A stretch of 9,396 nucleotides of DNA from Tateyamaria sp. (lineage in GTDB: Bacteria > Pseudomonadota > Alphaproteobacteria > Rhodobacterales > Rhodobacteraceae), in assembly GCA_018668195.1 (NCBI GenBank), contig JABITU010000283.1, forward strand, positions 1-9,396, read 5' to 3'. The notes under the pieces were generated by a model. That model saw only the letters and a program-made list of their open reading frames with translations. It was not told the DNA's origin and did not search any database. Positions 6,510 to 9,396 of this stretch are shown piece by piece. Each line of letters starts with the position of its first letter. Position 1 is the first letter of the stretch. The position numbers and the translations under genes were made by a program.

Positions 6510-7499
6510 CTATTGTTCAATGTATTTTTTAAGCATAGACGCGCCCAATGTGTATTTCGGATCGACCATATTCCCAACCCGCATTTTCCCCGCCTGCGTA
6601 GCAAGAAAATAGGCCTCTGATTCCTCAAAATCATAGTCCTCTACCAACCAGCGGATCAGGTCACGGTAGGCCATGCGCGCGGCGTCTTCCATAGGGCGTG
6701 CACTGCCGAGGGACATGATGAAGTCTTCGGTTTCAATCCGTACGCCGGGTATAGACCAGCCTTTGATGAGGTCGATCTGCAACGTCACTGTGGCCGGAAT
6801 CTCGACCGCCACACCACATAGTTCACCATCCCCCTGACGTCCATGGCAATCCCCGATGAAGAAATGCGCGCCTTCGCGTTGTACCGGAAAATAGATGATC
6901 GCGCCGGGCGCCACATCAGGACAATCCATATTTCCGCCCCAATAATCGGGTTGCAGCGAGCTGACCGCTTCAATCTCTGGGCTGACGCCCATGGTACCAA
7001 CAAAAGGTTCATAAGGCAGTGTGACACGGTCTGAGAATTTGACGCCGCCCGCTGGCGTTACTTCCATTTTCTTGACCCGTTCGGCGATCGGCGCGTTCAG
7101 CATTTGATTTCCATCCGCTACCAGCGCGCCAAAGCTGGGGATCAGCGCAGTTGTTCCAACGGGCTGTGGCCCGCGCGGCAAAAGCGAGTGGATATGCACG
7201 GCCAATACATCACCTTTCTCCGCCCCTTCCACAGCTATGGGCCCGTTTTGTGGATTGACGAAAGGCATGTTCAATACCTGAGACGGCAAATCATCCTCAG
7301 TCTTGATCGCGCCGCCGAAGGCGTCGAGCGTTTCAACCGCTACCACATCACCTGGTGCGATGCGCATGACCGGCTCTGCATAGGGACCATAGACATAGTG
7401 AAACTTGCCTTGGTCTTCTTCGCTCAGGCGGTGTTTGGCACCGGCTTGCCCCTTGGCGACCGCGTGGCGGCCCATGATTGACCTGTCTGTCCATCTCAT
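6510..7499 (-). CDS. Acetamidase/formamidase family protein (FmdA/AmdA)
   Basis: The 329-residue protein belongs to the FmdA/AmdA family of amide hydrolases, which is unrelated to the amidase-signature family and typically cuts formamide or other small amides to acid and ammonia. Family marks visible are APGDVVAVET near the N-terminus, NPQNGPIAVEGAEKGDVLAVHIHSL, and GDCHGRQGDGELCG, the equivalent of the usual GD-HA-QGDGE block with conserved His and acidic residues. The ATG at 7499 has GGGAG at 7506-7510 with a 6-base spacer. It follows the amidase gene by 38 bases and precedes the SDR gene by 10, so the three are very likely one transcript. In Methylophilus methylotrophus an FmdA-type formamidase is encoded beside a urea/amide ABC importer (published family knowledge), which matches this setting. 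Confidence 0.93.
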   Translation of the reverse strand: MRWTDRSIMGRHAVAKGQAGAKHRLSEEDQGKFHYVYGPYAEPVMRIAPGDVVAVETLDAFGGAIKTEDDLPSQVLNMPFVNPQNGPIAVEGAEKGDVLAVHIHSLLPRGPQPVGTTALIPSFGALVADGNQMLNAPIAERVKKMEVTPAGGVKFSDRVTLPYEPFVGTMGVSPEIEAVSSLQPDYWGGNMDCPDVAPGAIIYFPVQREGAHFFIGDCHGRQGDGELCGVAVEIPATVTLQIDLIKGWSIPGVRIETEDFIMSLGSARPMEDAARMAYRDLIRWLVEDYDFEESEAYFLATQAGKMRVGNMVDPKYTLGASMLKKYIEQ

Positions 7500-7537
7500 G
7501 CTGTTCTCCCAGTTTTTGTTATCAATCCGTTATTTTC

Positions 7538-8962
7538 TTAAGCGCCCATATTTGGTTGGCGGGTGTGCCAATCTGTAGCGCTCTGATAGGCATGTGCGGC
7601 GCGTATGATCGCCGCCTCGCCCAGTTTCGGCCCAACAATCTGCATGCTCAACGGCATGCCCACGCTATCAAACCCATTCGGGAGGGTCACGGTCGGGCTG
7701 CCAGTAAAATTGTAAGGTGCTGTGTACCGCATGATGTTACCCAGAACAGCCGGATCGGCACCATAGTCAGCCATATCGGCTAGGCTGGGGGTTGGCGTAG
7801 GCATTGTCGGGCAAAGCATGCAGTCTATGTCCCTAAATAACGTTTCAAAGGACGCCGTGAATGCGATGCGCAGATAGTGGCCCTCCGCCGCCTGCATACC
7901 CGTCATCGCTCGCCCTTCGTCAATCAGCTGAGCGAGGTCGGGACCATATTCATCGGCGCGCTTGGGGTATGTATCCTTGTGGGCCACTGCAGTTTCAATC
8001 GCACACATCCCAATCCAGGCATCGATCAGTGCATCATAATCCGGTAGCGTTACCTCAACCACACGTGCGCCAAGATGGGTAAAGACCTCCAAAGCGCGTT
8101 CTAAGGCATCAGCGACCTGGCTTTCCACACCGCCAAGCGCGTAACTGCGATCAATGCCAATGCGCATGTCACGCACGCTCTTGCCGATCTCTGCCATGTA
8201 ATCCGGTACAGGCACATCCAAAGACGTCGGATCTTGCGCATCCCATCCGGCGATCACTTGCAGCACTGCTGCACAATCTGCTGCTGACCGCGCCATCGGT
8301 CCCATGTGATCGAGCGAGTTTGCCAGTGCAAAGACGCCATGGCGGCTCACCCGACCCCAAGTTGGCTTGATCCCAGTCAACCCGCATGTGGCACAAGGAT
8401 AGCGGATCGATCCCCCAGTATCACTGCCCAATGACGCAAAGCACAAACCGGCTGACGGCGCGACACCAGAACCGCTTGACGAAGTGCCGACCCAGTATTC
8501 AGGGTTCCACGGGTTGACGGGGCTAGGAATGGTAGGGTGATGCCCGGTATAGGCGCCTTCGGTCATCGAAAGCTTGCCCAGGATCACCGCCCCTGCGGTT
8601 TCGAGTCTATCGACGACTGTCGCATTATAGGTTGGCAGGAAATCCTTGTATATCATCGTCCCCGCGCGGGTCGGCGCATAGGTCGTATAGTACAGGTCCT
8701 TGACGGCAATGGGCACGCCGTGCAGCGGTCCTTTATAGATGCCAGCCGTAATCTCTACATCTGCCGTTGCCGCCTGCACCAGCGCGCGATCTGCGCAGAG
8801 GTGGATGTAGCTGTGTAGCCGCCCATCCATGCGCGCGATCAGATCTAGCATGTTTTGCGTGACGCCAGTAGATGTTGCTTCCTCTCGTCGGATCATATGG
8901 CCTACCTCAACGAGGCTTTTGAATTGCAAAGGTCTTGGTGTCATCGGGCACTGCGCATCCAC
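7538..8962 (-). CDS. Amidase-signature family hydrolase (second amidase)
   Basis: This 474-residue protein is an AS-family hydrolase, probably cytoplasmic, that would cleave an amide, or possibly an ester-like or ring amide, to a carboxylate. The triad is Lys88 (IAVKD), cis-Ser161 (GTSSSGSG) and Ser185 (GSDTGGSIRYP). It carries the DTGGS version seen in GatA-like and general amidases, not the DQGGS of the plus-strand amidase, so the two are distant paralogues and not a recent duplication. The start is uncertain. GTG 8962 has AGGA at 8968-8971 five bases before it. The in-frame ATG 8944 lacks a ribosome binding site but would give the more usual N-terminus (MTPRPLQFKS). It is the first gene of the minus-strand operon; upstream it directly abuts a broken methyltransferase gene, so its original promoter may have been lost or replaced. 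Confidence 0.92.
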   Translation of the reverse strand: MDAQCPMTPRPLQFKSLVEVGHMIRREEATSTGVTQNMLDLIARMDGRLHSYIHLCADRALVQAATADVEITAGIYKGPLHGVPIAVKDLYYTTYAPTRAGTMIYKDFLPTYNATVVDRLETAGAVILGKLSMTEGAYTGHHPTIPSPVNPWNPEYWVGTSSSGSGVAPSAGLCFASLGSDTGGSIRYPCATCGLTGIKPTWGRVSRHGVFALANSLDHMGPMARSAADCAAVLQVIAGWDAQDPTSLDVPVPDYMAEIGKSVRDMRIGIDRSYALGGVESQVADALERALEVFTHLGARVVEVTLPDYDALIDAWIGMCAIETAVAHKDTYPKRADEYGPDLAQLIDEGRAMTGMQAAEGHYLRIAFTASFETLFRDIDCMLCPTMPTPTPSLADMADYGADPAVLGNIMRYTAPYNFTGSPTVTLPNGFDSVGMPLSMQIVGPKLGEAAIIRAAHAYQSATDWHTRQPNMGA

Positions 8963-9277
8963 TTAGTTCCTACCAAGTGGGCTCTTAGTCGCGCTCCTGC
9001 CTCCCATAGAGGAAAACGTTTCACGTGGCGGGCCGCCAATTACTCCAATAGGATGTTCCATATTGTCAAAATAATTTAAAGGATTTAATTCTCGAAGTCC
9101 GGCGCAAATGACCTGCTGCGATGGTCGGTTCTGACAAATATTTGCAGCAAGAGATTCCTCAACGGCTCTCTCGCACTCGACTACCAAACTATTGCCAAAG
9201 CTACACACCTGTCCGAATGCTACGTCCAAACGTCCTACTCCCGAAAATAGAAACACCAAATTAATTGTTTCAGTCAA
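8963..9277 (-). pseudogene. Truncated DNA cytosine-5 methyltransferase fragment, catalytic Cys lost
   Basis: The 104-codon frame matches the N-terminal third of C5-cytosine DNA methyltransferases (normally about 300-420 residues). Motif I is FSGVG at residues 11-15 (SAM binding), a motif II-like acidic stretch is VECERAVEESLAAN, and motif IV is GGPPRETFS at 81-89. In active enzymes motif IV reads GGPPCQ-FS; here the nucleophilic Cys is Arg85 (CGT, one transition from TGT) and Gln is Glu86. Everything after motif IV (motifs V-X and the target recognition domain) is missing, and the frame ends at a TAA touching the amidase start. The likely start is TTG 9277 behind AGGAG (9282-9286), with a rather short 4-base spacer. 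The stretch is visibly more AT-rich than the amide genes. It is therefore an inactive relic of a phage or restriction-modification gene left at a recombination border. Confidence 0.8.
8968..8971 (-). promoter_or_regulatory. AGGA ribosome binding site supporting the GTG start of the second amidase
   Basis: On the minus strand AGGA is followed by 5 bases and GTG (8962-8960). The site lies inside the last codons of the methyltransferase fragment, whose TAA stop (8965-8963) directly touches the GTG. If used, the amidase start signal is supplied by the foreign fragment. Confidence 0.45.
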
Positions 9278-9289
9278 TACTCTCCTAAA

Positions 9290-9396
9290 GGGACTGTCAA
9301 ATTAAACTTGGTTTGAGCCGGCAGGGTGGGTTGTAGCGTCCTTAAATGACAGAACACCCCATCCGGCACTGTCAGACAAAACGAGCTTGAGACGGG
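9290..9396. repeat. Imperfect direct repeat of ACTGTCA-type motifs, possible insertion-sequence ends
   Basis: Two copies of a motif of about 28 bases lie 75 bases apart, at 9290-9318 and 9365-9392. They share GG-ACTGTCA-A, then AAAC, and end in TTGAG, with about two thirds identity when one gap is allowed. A start of GG(G/C)ACTGTCA followed by AT-rich sequence is common at the tips of several insertion-sequence families, but I cannot name one, and no transposase is visible before the window ends. The second copy may be the tip of an element that continues to the right. Confidence 0.4.
9294..9352. repeat. Imperfect inverted repeat around a 36-base core
   Basis: CTGTCAAATTAA at 9294-9305 faces TTAAATGACAG at 9342-9352; they pair with a small bulge in the middle. 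The core holds no gene. It could be a relic of two element tips or a very small hairpin-forming piece. Confidence 0.35.

Larger units (their letters stand above)
9278..9396. other. Gene-free right edge, probable mobile-element debris
   Basis: I see no credible coding frame here. On the minus strand a frame of about 30 codons is open from the window edge to a TAA at 9304-9302, but I recognise no family in it. The stretch holds the repeat motifs listed separately and would have to contain any promoter for the minus-strand operon that is not inside the methyltransferase relic. Confidence 0.5.

Noticed and set aside
9040..9069. A second TTGACA on the minus strand (9069-9064) as promoter for the amidase operon.
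   Set aside because: It lies within the methyltransferase coding frame and the nearest TAT-like hexamers are at unsuitable spacing (about 13 or 21 bases).
9272..9300. TTGACA on the minus strand (9300-9295) as a -35 box for the methyltransferase relic or the amidase operon.
   Set aside because: No good -10 box lies 16-18 bases downstream, and the ribosome binding site of the relic falls in the spacer.
1..9396. tRNA or rRNA genes, CRISPR arrays, riboswitches.
   Set aside because: No cloverleaf with a conserved T-loop, no regularly spaced repeats and no structured leader were seen; nearly all of the sequence is closely packed coding DNA.

Overview
The window looks like a piece of an alphaproteobacterial chromosome or large plasmid, most likely a marine Rhodobacteraceae (roseobacter-type) genome. 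This rests on the moderately high GC content, the codon choice and the look of the proteins; it is an inference without a database search. Almost all of it is one catabolic block for taking up and hydrolysing amides, arranged as two operons that converge tail to tail.

Plus-strand operon (1-5735): the 3' part of a LivM/UrtC-type ABC permease, a LivG/UrtD-type ATPase, a 791-residue protein in which a LivF/UrtE-type ATPase is joined in frame to a complete amidase-signature hydrolase, an ACSF2/FadD-like acyl-CoA synthetase, and a 98-residue ABM-fold (antibiotic biosynthesis monooxygenase) protein. The first three genes are linked by ATGA start/stop overlaps and the rest by gaps of 12 and 19 bases. 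The start of the operon (probably UrtA- and UrtB-like genes) lies to the left of the window.

Minus-strand operon (8962 down to 5738): a second, different amidase-signature hydrolase, an acetamidase/formamidase (FmdA/AmdA family), and a short-chain dehydrogenase/reductase with an altered active site. The two operons end only 2 bases apart (stop codons at 5733-5735 and 5738-5740).

Right edge (8963-9396): a lower-GC stretch carrying the N-terminal part of a DNA cytosine-5 methyltransferase whose catalytic Cys is replaced by Arg. It breaks off exactly where the amidase gene begins. Beyond it are repeated motifs of the ACTGTCA type that resemble insertion-sequence ends. This looks like the recombined border of the amide block.

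How the genes could work together (inference): the Urt-like transporter imports an amide or urea-like compound; three hydrolases of two unrelated families release ammonia and carboxylates; the acyl-CoA ligase activates the resulting acid; the SDR and ABM protein act on an intermediate. The physical joining of the transporter ATPase to the first hydrolase is the most unusual element. The substrate cannot be read from the sequence.
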